DNA from: Catellatospora tritici
GTDB taxonomy: Bacteria > Actinomycetota > Actinomycetes > Mycobacteriales > Micromonosporaceae
Direction: 5' to 3'
Assembly: GCF_019083965.1 (NCBI RefSeq)
Contig: NZ_JAHRCY010000013.1
Location: forward strand, 62,001-126,000
Length of the DNA: 64,000 nt
Shown here one piece after another: positions 25,321-33,870 of this stretch; the stretch's first letter is position 1; each line of letters opens with the position of its first letter. The notes under the pieces were generated by a model. It was not told the origin of the DNA and searched no databases. It saw nothing but the letters and a program-made list of their open reading frames with translations. Made by a program: the position numbers and the translations under genes.

Positions 25321-27153
25321 GTGAGCGGCGGAGCCGATGCCCAGGACCTGCCCGCCGACGTGGACCTGCTGGCCCTGGTACGGCGCTTCGAACCGGTGCT
25401 GCGCTTCACGGCGGGCGAGCTGTTCTTCCCGATGACCGTCGAGCGGTACCTGTCCGGTGCCGCGCTGTGGCTGGCCCCCGCGCACGGTCGTGGCCCGGCC
25501 ACGCTGCTGGTAGACCACGGTGCGCTGGACCCCGACACCCTGGCCCGCGCCGCCCGCGAGCACCCGACCGACCGCCTGTTCCTGCGGTACGCGGCCCGCT
25601 CGCTGCAGCGCGCCGAGCTGCGCCAGTGGCGTCGCCGCCCCGACCGGCCCGCGTTCCGCGGCGTGTCCCGGTTGGCCGCGGTCGGGCTGCTCGGCCGGTT
25701 CATCGACTCGGGCATGCGCCTGTCCCTGATCCTGCGCGGCCGGGTCCCGGGCGGCCTGGTCGCCGCCGGGCAGCAGCGCTACGCCGCGACCGGGCCGCCG
25801 CGCGAGGCCTACCACGCCCACGTCAGCACCGACGGCGGCTACGTGGTGATCCAGTACTGGTTCCTGTACGCGATGAACGACTGGCGGTCCACGTTCGCCG
25901 GGGTCAACGACCATGAGGCCGACTGGGAGCAGATGACGCTGTACCTGGTGGACACCGGGCGCGAAGGGCGCCCCGAGGACCGGTACGAGCTGGCCTGGGT
26001 GGCGCTGTCCTCGCACGACGAGGTCGGCGACGACCTGCGTCGACGGCCCGACGATCCGGACCTGACCTGGGTCGAGGGCACGCATCTGGTCGGCAACGCG
26101 GGCGCGGGCTCCCATTCGGGCGCCTACCTGCCCGGCGACTACCTGGTCCGGGTCCAGCCGCCCGCGCTGGCCAGGTTCATCGCCGGATACACGGCGGTGC
26201 GCTCGGTGCTGTTTCCGTGGACGCGCGGGCGGCCGTCGCTGGGCGTCGGCATCCCGTACGTCGACTACCGGCGCGGCGACGGCGTCCAGGTCGGACCGGG
26301 CACCGGCCGCGAGTGGACCCCGATCCTGATCGACTCGCGGACCCCGTGGGTGCGCGACTACCGGGGGCTGTGGGGGCTGGACACCGACGACCCGTTCGGC
26401 GGCGAGCGGGCCCCGGCCGGGCCCCGCTACGAACGCAGCGGCGCCATCCGGCAGTCGTGGGCCGACCCGGTGGGCTGGGCCGGCCTGGACCGGGTGCCGC
26501 CCGAGGCCGACGTGGTCGCCGCCCGCACCGCCCGGGTCGCCGAACTCGACCAGCTCATCGACGGCCTCGACGAGCAGATCGCCGACGGGCAGCAGGAGCT
26601 GCGCCGGGCCAGCGCGGGCGTGGAGGCGCTGCCGCCGACGGTCACCGGGTCGCGGCGCGGCGGCGACGGCGCGGCGGCGCAGCTGGCCGAGCGTGAGGTG
26701 TCGGTGGCGGTACTGCGGGCCCAGCGCCGCGCCGCGGTCAACGAACGCGACCAGCTGCGGCAGGTCGACGACGCGAGGGTGCGGCCCGACCCGCACGCGC
26801 ACCTGCGCCACCGGGCCGTACCCGACGTGACCACCTCGGCCGGGGTGCTGCTGCGGTTCTGGACCGGGGCGTCGCTGTCGATCCTGCTGCTCCTGCTCGG
26901 GGTCGGCCTGCTGCTCGACCTGGGGCCGGTGCTGTGGGTGACCGTGATCGCGGTGCTGGTCGTGATGGCGGTCGAGGCGGTGCTGCGCGGGCGGCTGCTG
27001 GTGTTCCTGCTGGGCCTGGGCATCATCGCCGCGATCTGGTACGTGGTCTGGCTGCTGCTGACCAACCTGCGGGTCGCGGTCGGCGTGCTGGCCGTTGCCG
27101 CCGCCGTCGCCCTGGGGGTGGCGAACCTGCGCGGCCTGCTCGACCGTCGCTGA
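25321..27153 (+). CDS. Vps62-like protein with coiled coil and four C-terminal TM helices
   Basis: 610 residues from GTG 25321. The N-terminal region reads RRFEPVLRFTAGELFFPMTVERYL, and the middle carries QYWFLYAMNDW (178-188), NDHEADWE (196-203) and GSHSGAYLPGDY (263-274). This is the order of hallmarks seen in Vps62-type domains (YWF.Y.N..., DHEGDWE). Residues about 420-460 and 480-505 are predicted coiled coil (ARVAELDQLIDGLDEQIADG). About 510-608 holds four hydrophobic helices with a short basic tail. Role unknown; the membrane end makes it the plausible effector or anchor of the three-gene module. Confidence 0.65.
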   Translation: MSGGADAQDLPADVDLLALVRRFEPVLRFTAGELFFPMTVERYLSGAALWLAPAHGRGPATLLVDHGALDPDTLARAAREHPTDRLFLRYAARSLQRAELRQWRRRPDRPAFRGVSRLAAVGLLGRFIDSGMRLSLILRGRVPGGLVAAGQQRYAATGPPREAYHAHVSTDGGYVVIQYWFLYAMNDWRSTFAGVNDHEADWEQMTLYLVDTGREGRPEDRYELAWVALSSHDEVGDDLRRRPDDPDLTWVEGTHLVGNAGAGSHSGAYLPGDYLVRVQPPALARFIAGYTAVRSVLFPWTRGRPSLGVGIPYVDYRRGDGVQVGPGTGREWTPILIDSRTPWVRDYRGLWGLDTDDPFGGERAPAGPRYERSGAIRQSWADPVGWAGLDRVPPEADVVAARTARVAELDQLIDGLDEQIADGQQELRRASAGVEALPPTVTGSRRGGDGAAAQLAEREVSVAVLRAQRRAAVNERDQLRQVDDARVRPDPHAHLRHRAVPDVTTSAGVLLRFWTGASLSILLLLLGVGLLLDLGPVLWVTVIAVLVVMAVEAVLRGRLLVFLLGLGIIAAIWYVVWLLLTNLRVAVGVLAVAAAVALGVANLRGLLDRR

Positions 27154-27262
27154 GTCCGTCGCGCGCCCGACGGCATCCGGGCCGACGGCGTGGTCCGGCC
27201 GCACCCAGCGCCGGAACAGTGCATTCTGGGAGAGTCCGGGCGCGACGGAGGGTGGGCTGCCG

Positions 27263-28693
27263 GTGTTGCGATGGCGTGAGGTCTACGGTGGCAAGACGCC
27301 GCCGGCCGGCGGGGTCGTGGCCCCCGACGAGCGACTGTCCTGGCCGCGCATGGCCGGGCTGGGCGCCCAGCACGTGGTCGCGATGTTCGGCGCCACATTC
27401 GTGTTCCCGGTCGTGATGGGCCTCAACCCGCAGCTGGCGATCATGGTCAGCGGCGTGGCGACCGTCGTGTTCCTGCTCATCGTGCAGGGTCTGGTGCCCA
27501 GCTACCTGGGCACCTCGGCCTCGTTCGTCAGCGCCGTCGCCGCGATCCGCGCCCAGGGTGGCGACTCCGCGCAGGTCACCGGTGCGATCCTGGTCGCCGG
27601 TGTGGTGCTGGCCCTGGTGGGTCTGCTCATCCACCTGCTCGGCTTCCGGGTGCTGCACGCGGTGCTGCCGCCGGTGGTGACCGGCGCGGTCGTGATGCTG
27701 ATCGGGTTCAACCTGGCCCCGGTCGTGGCGAAGGTGTACTGGCCGCAGGACCAGTGGGTGGCGCTGGCGGTGATGCTGTTCGTCATCGTGGTCGCCGTCG
27801 CCGCCCGCGGCTTCGTCGGCCGGATCGCGATCTTCCTGGGCCTGATCTTCGGGTACGTCCTGTCCTGGCTGCTCGACCGCGTCGCCGGTCCGATCACCTC
27901 GGTGCTGCCCGGGGCGAGCGGCCCCACCACCCACGACCGGGTCGACTGGTCCGGGGTGACCGCCGCGCCGTGGCTCGGCTTCCCGCCGCACACCAGCACC
28001 GACGCCAACGGCAACGAGATCGCCGGCTGGCACCTGCCGGAGTTCAAGTTCGCGTTCATCCTGCTGGTGCTGCCCGCCGTGGTGGCGCTGATCGCCGAGA
28101 ACGCCGGGCACGTCAAGGCGGTCGCCGAGATGACCGGCCACGACCTCAACCCGGTCATGGGCCGGGCCATCGGCGCCGACGGCGTGGCCACCGTGCTGGC
28201 CAGCACGGTCGGCGGCTCGCCGACGACGACGTACGCGGAGAACATCGGGGTCATGGCCGCGACCCGGATCTACTCCACGGCCGCGTACTACCTCGCGGCG
28301 CTGGTGGCGATCCTGTTCGGGTTCTCGCCCAAGTTCGGCGCGGTCGTGTCGGCCACCCCGGGCGGGGTCCTCGGCGGCATCACCGTCGTGCTGTACGGCA
28401 TGATCGGCCTGCTCGGTGCCAAGATCTGGAAGGAGAACGGGGTCGACTTCGGCAACCCGATCAACCTGGTGCCGCTGGCCGCCGGAATCATCATCGCCAT
28501 CGGCGACACGTCGCTGGTGTTCAGCCCCACGTTCACCCTCAGCGGCATCGCGCTGGGCACCATCGTCACCATCGTCGGCTACCACCTGGCCCGCTGGCTG
28601 GCCCCCGAGCACCTGCGCGAGCAGCAGCGCCACGAGCACACCGCCGCCGGCACCGTCCCCTACGACGAGCGCCGCGGCATCGCCGACGCGTAA
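27263..28693 (+). CDS. NCS2-family uracil/xanthine permease
   Basis: 476 residues from GTG 27263 (GGAGGGTGG upstream; TTG follows immediately as an alternative). Family hallmarks are GLGAQHVVAMFGATFVFPVVMGL, PSYLGTSASFVSAV, the signature LIAENAGHVKAVAEMTG (with Glu and His in the substrate site) and TVGGSPTTTYAENIGVMAATRI. About 14 membrane segments. It imports uracil or another nucleobase by proton symport. Its TAA stop is the first three bases of the GGGCCC repeat element that follows. Confidence 0.93.
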   Translation: MLRWREVYGGKTPPAGGVVAPDERLSWPRMAGLGAQHVVAMFGATFVFPVVMGLNPQLAIMVSGVATVVFLLIVQGLVPSYLGTSASFVSAVAAIRAQGGDSAQVTGAILVAGVVLALVGLLIHLLGFRVLHAVLPPVVTGAVVMLIGFNLAPVVAKVYWPQDQWVALAVMLFVIVVAVAARGFVGRIAIFLGLIFGYVLSWLLDRVAGPITSVLPGASGPTTHDRVDWSGVTAAPWLGFPPHTSTDANGNEIAGWHLPEFKFAFILLVLPAVVALIAENAGHVKAVAEMTGHDLNPVMGRAIGADGVATVLASTVGGSPTTTYAENIGVMAATRIYSTAAYYLAALVAILFGFSPKFGAVVSATPGGVLGGITVVLYGMIGLLGAKIWKENGVDFGNPINLVPLAAGIIIAIGDTSLVFSPTFTLSGIALGTIVTIVGYHLARWLAPEHLREQQRHEHTAAGTVPYDERRGIADA

Positions 28694-28740
28694 GAAGGGC
28701 CCCTTCCTATCGCTTTCCGTAGTAGAAGGTGCCTTCTTAA
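28691..28740. repeat. Dispersed GGGCCC-type palindromic repeat, copy 2
   Basis: TAAGAAGGGCCCCTTC, linker TATCGCTTTCCG, then AGAAGGTGCCTTCTTAA. It has the same organisation as copy 1, with the linker motif (CGGAAAGCGAT on the other strand) inverted relative to it. Its first TAA is the stop codon of the NCS2 permease gene, so insertion or expansion reached the coding end. Confidence 0.8.
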
Positions 28741-28787
28741 CCGTCCACCGGGCGGGAATCCGTCGCCGGGGGACGGGCTGTGGTCGC

Positions 28788-28793
28788 TACCGT
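28788..28793 (+). promoter_or_regulatory. -10 box, leaderless GNAT transcript
   Basis: TACCGT ends 7 nt before ATG 28801. No Shine-Dalgarno is present. Confidence 0.5.
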
Positions 28794-28800
28794 CGGCCCG

Positions 28801-29376
28801 ATGAGACACAGCACCTCGCTGGTGTGGCGCACCGCGGCCCCCGACGACGCCGAAGCCGTGGCCCGCCTGCACGCCGACAGCTGGCGGCGCCTCTACCGCG
28901 GCGCGTACGCCGACGCGTTCCTCGACGGTGATGTCGTCGCCGACCGGCTCGCCGTGTGGTCGGCCCGGCTGGCCGCCCCCGCCGGGAGCGTCACCGTCCT
29001 CGCCGAGGACGGTCCCGACCTGGCCGGTTTCGTGCACGTGGTGCTGGACGAGGGCGGGCGCTGGGGCAGCCTGGTCGACAACCTGCACGTCACGGCGTCC
29101 CGTCACCGCGGCGGCATCGGCGCCGAGCTGATGGCCCGCGCGGCCCAGGCCGTGCTGGCCCAGGCCGCGACCCCGACGATGTACCTGTGGGTGCTGGCGC
29201 AGAACACCGCCGCGCAGGGCTTCTATCGCGCCGTCGGCGGCGTGCCCGTCGAGCGGGGACTGGTCGCGCCACCGGGCGGCGTGCCGCAGCGGCTGCACGG
29301 CGCCCCCGCGAAGCTGCGGTTCAGCTGGCCCGACGCGGCACCCCTGGCCGCCCGGCTCGACGCGCCGCCGTGCTGA
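28801..29376 (+). CDS. GNAT-family N-acetyltransferase
   Basis: 191 residues. The order of GNAT motifs is clear: an N-terminal WRTAAPDDAEAVARLHADSWRRLYRGAYADAFLD, typical of the RimI-like 'S/W..Y.G..p..yld' group. The acetyl-CoA loop is LHVTASRHRGGIGAELMARAA, then MYLWVLAQNTAAQGFYRAVGGVPVERG. The ATG is supported by a leaderless -10 box; an in-frame ATG 21 nt upstream is less likely. Acceptor unknown. A related GNAT (same N-terminal pattern) is at 32803. Confidence 0.88.
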   Translation: MRHSTSLVWRTAAPDDAEAVARLHADSWRRLYRGAYADAFLDGDVVADRLAVWSARLAAPAGSVTVLAEDGPDLAGFVHVVLDEGGRWGSLVDNLHVTASRHRGGIGAELMARAAQAVLAQAATPTMYLWVLAQNTAAQGFYRAVGGVPVERGLVAPPGGVPQRLHGAPAKLRFSWPDAAPLAARLDAPPC

Positions 29377-29482
29377 TGTCATGGGGCGGGCGGCAGGGTG
29401 GCTCGGTGACCCGGACGGCCAGCCGGGCCGAACCAGCTGCGAACTCCTCCGCCGACCGCCCGGCACGCTGGTTGGCACCTGG

Positions 29483-29695
29483 TCAGAGCTGCTCGATCAC
29501 TTCGTAGGGGGTGTCGAGCTCGGTTTCGCCGAGGATGTCGAGCAGGAGCTGGAATTGGACGAACGTCTCGCGCGAAGGTGCCGACGTGGCGGCCCATACC
29601 GCGTCGCATTCGTCGCATTTCTTGACGGTCAGTTCGTAGCGGCTCACCCGGACCAGCTCAAGCGGTCCCTGCCTACACCGGGGGCAAACGCTCAT
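29483..29695 (-). CDS. Small zinc-ribbon protein
   Basis: 70 residues from ATG 29695. Two CxxC knuckles, CPRC at residues 4-7 and CDEC near residues 27-30, define a zinc ribbon. The rest is a helical, acidic tail (QFQLLLDILGETELDTPYEVIEQL). The likely SD is the AGGG in GCGAAGGGCCC, a stretch that itself looks like a decayed fragment of the dispersed GGGCCC repeat (GGAAAGCGA plus GGGCCC). Function unknown. Confidence 0.7.
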   Translation of the reverse strand: MSVCPRCRQGPLELVRVSRYELTVKKCDECDAVWAATSAPSRETFVQFQLLLDILGETELDTPYEVIEQL

Positions 29696-29767
29696 GGGCC
29701 CTTCGCTTTCCGTGCGGTGGGTGACTTGACAACACAACGCGCGAACCCGGGATTCGACACTCACGCG

Positions 29768-31435
29768 TCAACCCACGACGATCAGGAACGACTGCTCCCA
29801 CCGCACCGGCTCCTCGTACGTGTACGGCGGCCGCTGGAAGATCCGGGCCGAGAACGGCGGTGACTCGAGTTCGTCACTCGGGCTGGGCAACGGGGTGTGG
29901 ACGGCGTCGACGACGAACGTGTAGTCGGCCCGTACCGTCGCTCCGGCCTGCGGGCCGTCCAGCGGGCAGATCACGCTGACGCCATCGGCGCCGAAGTCCT
30001 CGTAGGTGCAGCCGTCCCAGCCCGGCCCTGCTGGGCGCAGCCACGGCTGCAGGCTCATGGCCAGTACGAGCTTGGCCACGCCGAGCGTGCCGGTGTTGGC
30101 CACGGTGACCGTCAACTGACCGGTCTGCCGTCCGTCTGCGGCGGGGCGCAGCACCACGTCGGTCGTGTTCAGGGCGAGGGCCGCGTGCTCCGGCCGCGCG
30201 GGCCAGGTCGTCGGGCCCGCCACCTGCTTGAACGCGCCACCCTCCAGTCGGAACGTGCGGCGCTGGAACGGCACGCTGCTCTGGCCGCCGTCGCTGAACT
30301 CCCGGGACAGCTCGACGACCACTCCGCTGGGCGCGGCTTCGATGTGGTGGATCATCGCGATGGTCGGTCCGGTCGCGACCACCCGGCCGACGGTGGCCAA
30401 CCGGTTCGCCCCGTCGCGCCGGAACGCGACGACCTGCGTACCCGGCGACTCCGGCCCCTCGCTGCACATGAACGCCGCGACCAGTTCCCTGGTGCCGTCG
30501 CCGTCCACGTCGGATTCCAGCTGCTCCATGACCCATACCGGTAGCGCGGCCTTCTCGGAGATCCCACCCTGGTTGAGCGTGATCCGGCCGGACGCGCACG
30601 CCGAGGCGCGGGGACCGGTCCACGCCGGCAGGGTCAGCGTCGCCCCGGCGAACGGGCCGACGTCGGGGGAACCGTCGGCCGTCGGCGCGGGCAGCCGCGT
30701 CGGTGACGGCGCGACCGGCAGCGAGGCCGACGGCGTCGGGTTCGCGGGCGGCACGGACCGGTCACCGCCACCGCCGAGAGTGGCCACCGCGGCGACCACG
30801 GCGAGCACCGCCGCGGCCAGCGCCGACATCGCCGCCGTACGCCCGGCGCCGAGCCGCCGGGACGAGGCCACTGCCCGTTCCCGCAGGTCGACCGGCTTCA
30901 CCTCGTCGGCCGCACTGGCGTAGAACTCGCGCAGCTCCGGGGCGAGCAGGCGTAGCTTGGCCAGCGCCTTGGCGCTCTGGCTCTTCACCGTGCCGACCGT
31001 GACGCCCAGCGTCCGCGCGGTCTGTTCCTCGGTCAGGTCGTCGAAGAACCGCAGCACCAGTACGGCCCGTTGCCGGGGCGGCAGCCGCAGCAGCAGCGAC
31101 CGCAGGGTGACCTGTAGTGCCGTCTCGTCGGCCACGTCCGAGTCGGCGGCGGCGCGGGCGGGCAGCTCGTCGGTCAGCGTCTCGGCGACCCGGCGTCGCC
31201 GCCACCACGAGACCTGCAGGTGGTACATAGTCTTGCGGGTGTACGCGTCGGCCGCTCCGCTGGCGTGCAGACGCGACCAGGAACGGTGCGTACGGGCCAG
31301 CGCCGACTGGACCAGGTCCTCGGCCAGGTGCTGGTCACCGGTGAGGAAGTAGGCCGCGCGCAGCAGCGCGGCGGTCCTGGCCCGGACGAACGCGTCGAAC
31401 TCGGCAGGCAGCGGGGCAGCGGACGATACCGACAT
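29768..31435 (-). CDS. SigE-family ECF sigma factor fused to a membrane-anchored extracytoplasmic domain
   Basis: 555 residues from ATG 31435. Residues 10-80 are sigma region 2 (AALLRAAYFLTGDQHLAEDLVQSALART...TRKTMYHLQVSWWRRRR). Residues 108-165 are region 4 (LLLRLPPRQRAVLVLRFFDDLTEEQTARTLGVTVGTVKSQSAKALAKLR). A linker, FYASAADEVKPVDLRERAV, resembles the N-terminus of proteins normally encoded next to such sigma factors. One hydrophobic helix (about 200-220) then leads to a Pro/Ser/Thr-rich stretch and a 300-residue extracytoplasmic domain. No stop or slip site separates the parts. The C-terminal part probably senses the envelope or holds the sigma factor at the membrane. A sequencing-induced fusion cannot be excluded. 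Confidence 0.82.
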   Translation of the reverse strand: MSVSSAAPLPAEFDAFVRARTAALLRAAYFLTGDQHLAEDLVQSALARTHRSWSRLHASGAADAYTRKTMYHLQVSWWRRRRVAETLTDELPARAAADSDVADETALQVTLRSLLLRLPPRQRAVLVLRFFDDLTEEQTARTLGVTVGTVKSQSAKALAKLRLLAPELREFYASAADEVKPVDLRERAVASSRRLGAGRTAAMSALAAAVLAVVAAVATLGGGGDRSVPPANPTPSASLPVAPSPTRLPAPTADGSPDVGPFAGATLTLPAWTGPRASACASGRITLNQGGISEKAALPVWVMEQLESDVDGDGTRELVAAFMCSEGPESPGTQVVAFRRDGANRLATVGRVVATGPTIAMIHHIEAAPSGVVVELSREFSDGGQSSVPFQRRTFRLEGGAFKQVAGPTTWPARPEHAALALNTTDVVLRPAADGRQTGQLTVTVANTGTLGVAKLVLAMSLQPWLRPAGPGWDGCTYEDFGADGVSVICPLDGPQAGATVRADYTFVVDAVHTPLPSPSDELESPPFSARIFQRPPYTYEEPVRWEQSFLIVVG

Positions 31436-31503
31436 GCCACTCAGGACGCGTCCCACCCGCTCGATGGTTGCCCGCGCCGCGCCGCCGGTCAACGAGTCCG
31501 AAC

Positions 31504-32793
31504 TCAGCGCACGGGCTTGCGGCGCAGCACGTACTCCAGCACCAGGAACGGGAATCCGAACAGCCAGAACGCGTGCTCGGCCCGCAGTTCGCCCTGCTCG
31601 AGGTACACGTCGAGGCGCTCGCGGAACCCGTGGACCGCGGCGGCGGTGAGCCTGCCGGTCGGCTCGTCGACGACGGTCAGGTAGTGGCCGGGCTGGTCGG
31701 TGGTGCCGACACTCGCGAGCGCCAGCCCGCCGTCCGGGCGGTTGCTCGGGGCGAGGGTCGCCGTGAAGCTGGCCTGCGGCAGCGGAAACCCGACACTGAC
31801 ATAGCCGCGGTCCTCGTGCCGGTAGGTGGTGTAGATGCCGACGTAGATCGGCTCGTCGGTGTCGGCGAACGAGCGGATCCAGCCGCGCCGGCTGATCAGG
31901 CCGTCGGGGTCGGTGCTGATGGTGTCGATGCGACTGCGTACGCCGCGCAGGGTCTCGCGCTGGTTCATCGGGACGTTCGCCTGGCCGAGCGGGCGGGCGA
32001 CGAGGTTGCGGTACAGCAGGTAGCCGGGGCGGACCCAGGCTCGCCAGCGCGGCACGATGTCGAGGGAGAACCGGGTGGTGTGCTCGTAGAACTCGCGCAC
32101 CAGCGGGTGGACGGCGGTCGGGTCGAAGCCCGGTCCGGCGAGTTCGTCCAGGCTGGACACGATGCCGACGTCGGGGGCGTCCGGGGTGTAGTGGCCGCCG
32201 ACAGTGGCGGCGAGCTCGCGGACATACCCGGTGCCGACGTAGCGGGTCTTGGCGGTCAGCGGCACCACGAACGGCAGCCGCTCCGGGTCGACCTGCTCGG
32301 CGAGCAGGCTGACCTGCGGGTCGCGGAAGATCAGCGCCGACAGGCACCGGTACGCCAGGACTGTCACAGCCGCGACGAGCGCCGCCGGGACACCGGGCCA
32401 CCCGGCCGCCGGCGCCCAACCGACGGCCAGGCCCACGACCGGTCCGAGCAGCACCTTCTGCGGGCGCAGGCCGAGCAGGCCGACGACCGCGCCGACGATG
32501 AGCCCGACCACCGGCGGGCGGTGGACCGCGAGCCCGAGCAGCCAGCCCAGCGGGGCCGCCAGCGCGACACTGGCCACGATCCGCGACCACAGGGCCGGGA
32601 TCTGACCGGGCCGCTGCCGCGCGCGGGCCACCAGGTCGGTGACGGCGAGCGCGACCGCCCCGGCCACGGCCGCCACCGCGATCGCGACGGCGCCACGGCT
32701 CGCGCCGAGCGCGGCACCGGCCACCGCTCCCATCAGCGCGGGCAGCGCGATCGAGCCGGGTCTGCGGGTGGGTGCGGTCTCGTCGTGTGTCAC
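31504..32793 (-). CDS. Membrane protein of unknown function, 429 aa
   Basis: It starts at GTG 32793, with TAGATT 6 nt upstream indicating a leaderless mRNA. The first 150 residues hold about five to six hydrophobic helices (ALMGAVAGAALGASRGAVAIAVAAVAGAV, then LLGLRPQKVLLGPVVGLAVGW). The remaining 280 residues are soluble and mixed alpha/beta, with motifs SLDELAGPGFDPTAVHPLVREFYEHTTRFSLDIVPRW and RGYVSVGFPLPQASFTATL. I recognise no family. Seventy bases separate it from the sigma fusion gene on the same strand, so they may be cotranscribed. Confidence 0.7.
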   Translation of the reverse strand: MTHDETAPTRRPGSIALPALMGAVAGAALGASRGAVAIAVAAVAGAVALAVTDLVARARQRPGQIPALWSRIVASVALAAPLGWLLGLAVHRPPVVGLIVGAVVGLLGLRPQKVLLGPVVGLAVGWAPAAGWPGVPAALVAAVTVLAYRCLSALIFRDPQVSLLAEQVDPERLPFVVPLTAKTRYVGTGYVRELAATVGGHYTPDAPDVGIVSSLDELAGPGFDPTAVHPLVREFYEHTTRFSLDIVPRWRAWVRPGYLLYRNLVARPLGQANVPMNQRETLRGVRSRIDTISTDPDGLISRRGWIRSFADTDEPIYVGIYTTYRHEDRGYVSVGFPLPQASFTATLAPSNRPDGGLALASVGTTDQPGHYLTVVDEPTGRLTAAAVHGFRERLDVYLEQGELRAEHAFWLFGFPFLVLEYVLRRKPVR

Positions 32794-32799
32794 GCCGAG

Positions 32800-32805
32800 A
32801 ATCTA
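32800..32805 (-). promoter_or_regulatory. -10 box overlapping the stop codon of the upstream GNAT gene
   Basis: On the minus strand TAGATT sits 6 nt before GTG 32793. Its first three bases TAG are the stop codon of the GNAT gene at 32803-33339. It is a compact leaderless promoter. Confidence 0.5.
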
Positions 32806-33339
32806 CTCAGGCGGGCCTGGCGCGACGAGCGTGTATCGGTAGCGGACCTCGGGACAGGGGAAACCGCGGGAATGGTCGACCCGGTGCGCCCCGTCGGCCG
32901 ACCAGTTTCCGGCTTCGTAGTAGCGGCGAGCGCGTTCGTTCGAGGCCAGCACCCACAGGACCGCGTGGCGGCAACCGGCGGCGAACAGCCGGTCCAGGCC
33001 GTCGGCCAGCAGCGCCCGGCCACCGCCGATCCCTTGGTACGCGGGCAGTACGTACAGCGCGGTCACCTCACCCACCAGCAGCGGGTCGTGCGCGTCGGCC
33101 GCACTGGCGGACGCGTTGACGAACCCGATCACGCCGCCGGTGGGGTGATCCAGCACCGTGGTTCCGAGCGGTGCTTCGTCTTCGGCGATCCACCCCCGCC
33201 AACCCGGCACCCGTTCGGCCGGGTCGAGTCCGGCGAGGTAGGCCTGCGGTACCTGCCCCCGGTAGGTGTCCTGCCAGGTGCGGACATGGACCGCCGCCAA
33301 CGCCTCGGCGTCGGCGGCGGTGGCCCGGCGGATCCGCAT
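32803..33339 (-). CDS. GNAT-family N-acetyltransferase
   Basis: 178 residues from ATG 33339. An N-terminal IRRATAADAEALAAVHVRTWQDTYRGQVPQAYLAGL belongs to the same group as the GNAT at 28801. The acetyl-CoA-binding loop is LYVLPAYQGIGGGRALLADGL, followed by AVLWVLASNERARRYYEAGNWSADG. GATACT at 7 nt upstream indicates leaderless initiation and fixes the start over the upstream in-frame ATG at 33381. Acceptor unknown. Confidence 0.88.
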   Translation of the reverse strand: MRIRRATAADAEALAAVHVRTWQDTYRGQVPQAYLAGLDPAERVPGWRGWIAEDEAPLGTTVLDHPTGGVIGFVNASASAADAHDPLLVGEVTALYVLPAYQGIGGGRALLADGLDRLFAAGCRHAVLWVLASNERARRYYEAGNWSADGAHRVDHSRGFPCPEVRYRYTLVAPGPPE

Positions 33340-33346
33340 GCGTGAC

Positions 33347-33352
33347 AGTATC
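33347..33352 (-). promoter_or_regulatory. -10 box, leaderless GNAT transcript
   Basis: GATACT on the minus strand ends 7 nt before ATG 33339. No Shine-Dalgarno is visible. Confidence 0.45.
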
Positions 33353-33377
33353 GCCCCGTCGCCTCGGGTATCGCCCG

Positions 33378-33629
33378 TCACGGCAGCGGATCGGTGGCCT
33401 GCGGATGGCCGCCGTCGCCGTCGACGATCACGTCCATGGTGCCGTCCTGGGTGAGGTCCACCATGGTCACGTCCACCTTGCCGTCACCGTCGGTGTCGGA
33501 CTGGAACAGGTCGGGTTTGCCGTCACCGTCGGTGTCGATCGCCCACAGGTCGGGGTTGCCGTCACCGGTCGTGTCCAGCGCGAGGATCTCTTCATGGCCG
33601 TCACCGCGGGTCTGCACAACGTCAGTCAT
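33378..33629 (-). CDS. Small acidic calcium-binding-like repeat protein
   Basis: 83 residues made of four to five 12-13 residue repeats: DTTGDGNPDLWAI, DTDGDGKPDLFQS, DTDGDGKVDVTMV, DLTQDGTMDVIV. The DxDGDGxxD pattern matches EF-hand-like / thrombospondin type 3 calcium loops. There is no signal peptide, so unless exported by another route it is cytoplasmic, which is unusual for this repeat type. The start ATG 33629 follows CCGCAGGC, a weak SD. It is 38 nt upstream of the GNAT gene on the same strand. Confidence 0.68.
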   Translation of the reverse strand: MTDVVQTRGDGHEEILALDTTGDGNPDLWAIDTDGDGKPDLFQSDTDGDGKVDVTMVDLTQDGTMDVIVDGDGGHPQATDPLP

Positions 33630-33870
33630 GCCTGCGGTGATACCCCGACCCGGGCCGGTGAAACGACGGTCAGGGCAGGCGGAGGTTGAACCACCAAGAG
33701 CATAAACCAGATCCCGATGCGCCACACTCGGTCGTTCGACCCTCGCGACCTGCGGTTTCACGCGCATAAGCTTCCCGCTCGTACCGGTTCGAGGTGGCGC
33801 CCCTCGCACCGGCACCGGACGTTCGCCGCTCGCGGCGGGCGTCCCTTTCTGTCCGCAGAGCCACGGAGGC

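Noticed and set aside
31436..32590. N-terminal extension of the sigma factor to 940 aa
   Set aside because: This part is an out-of-frame reading of the membrane protein gene at 31504; the sigma fold begins at 31435.
33780..33800. tRNA T-loop-like GGTTCGA
   Set aside because: No cloverleaf arms can be built around it; no tRNA was found in the window.
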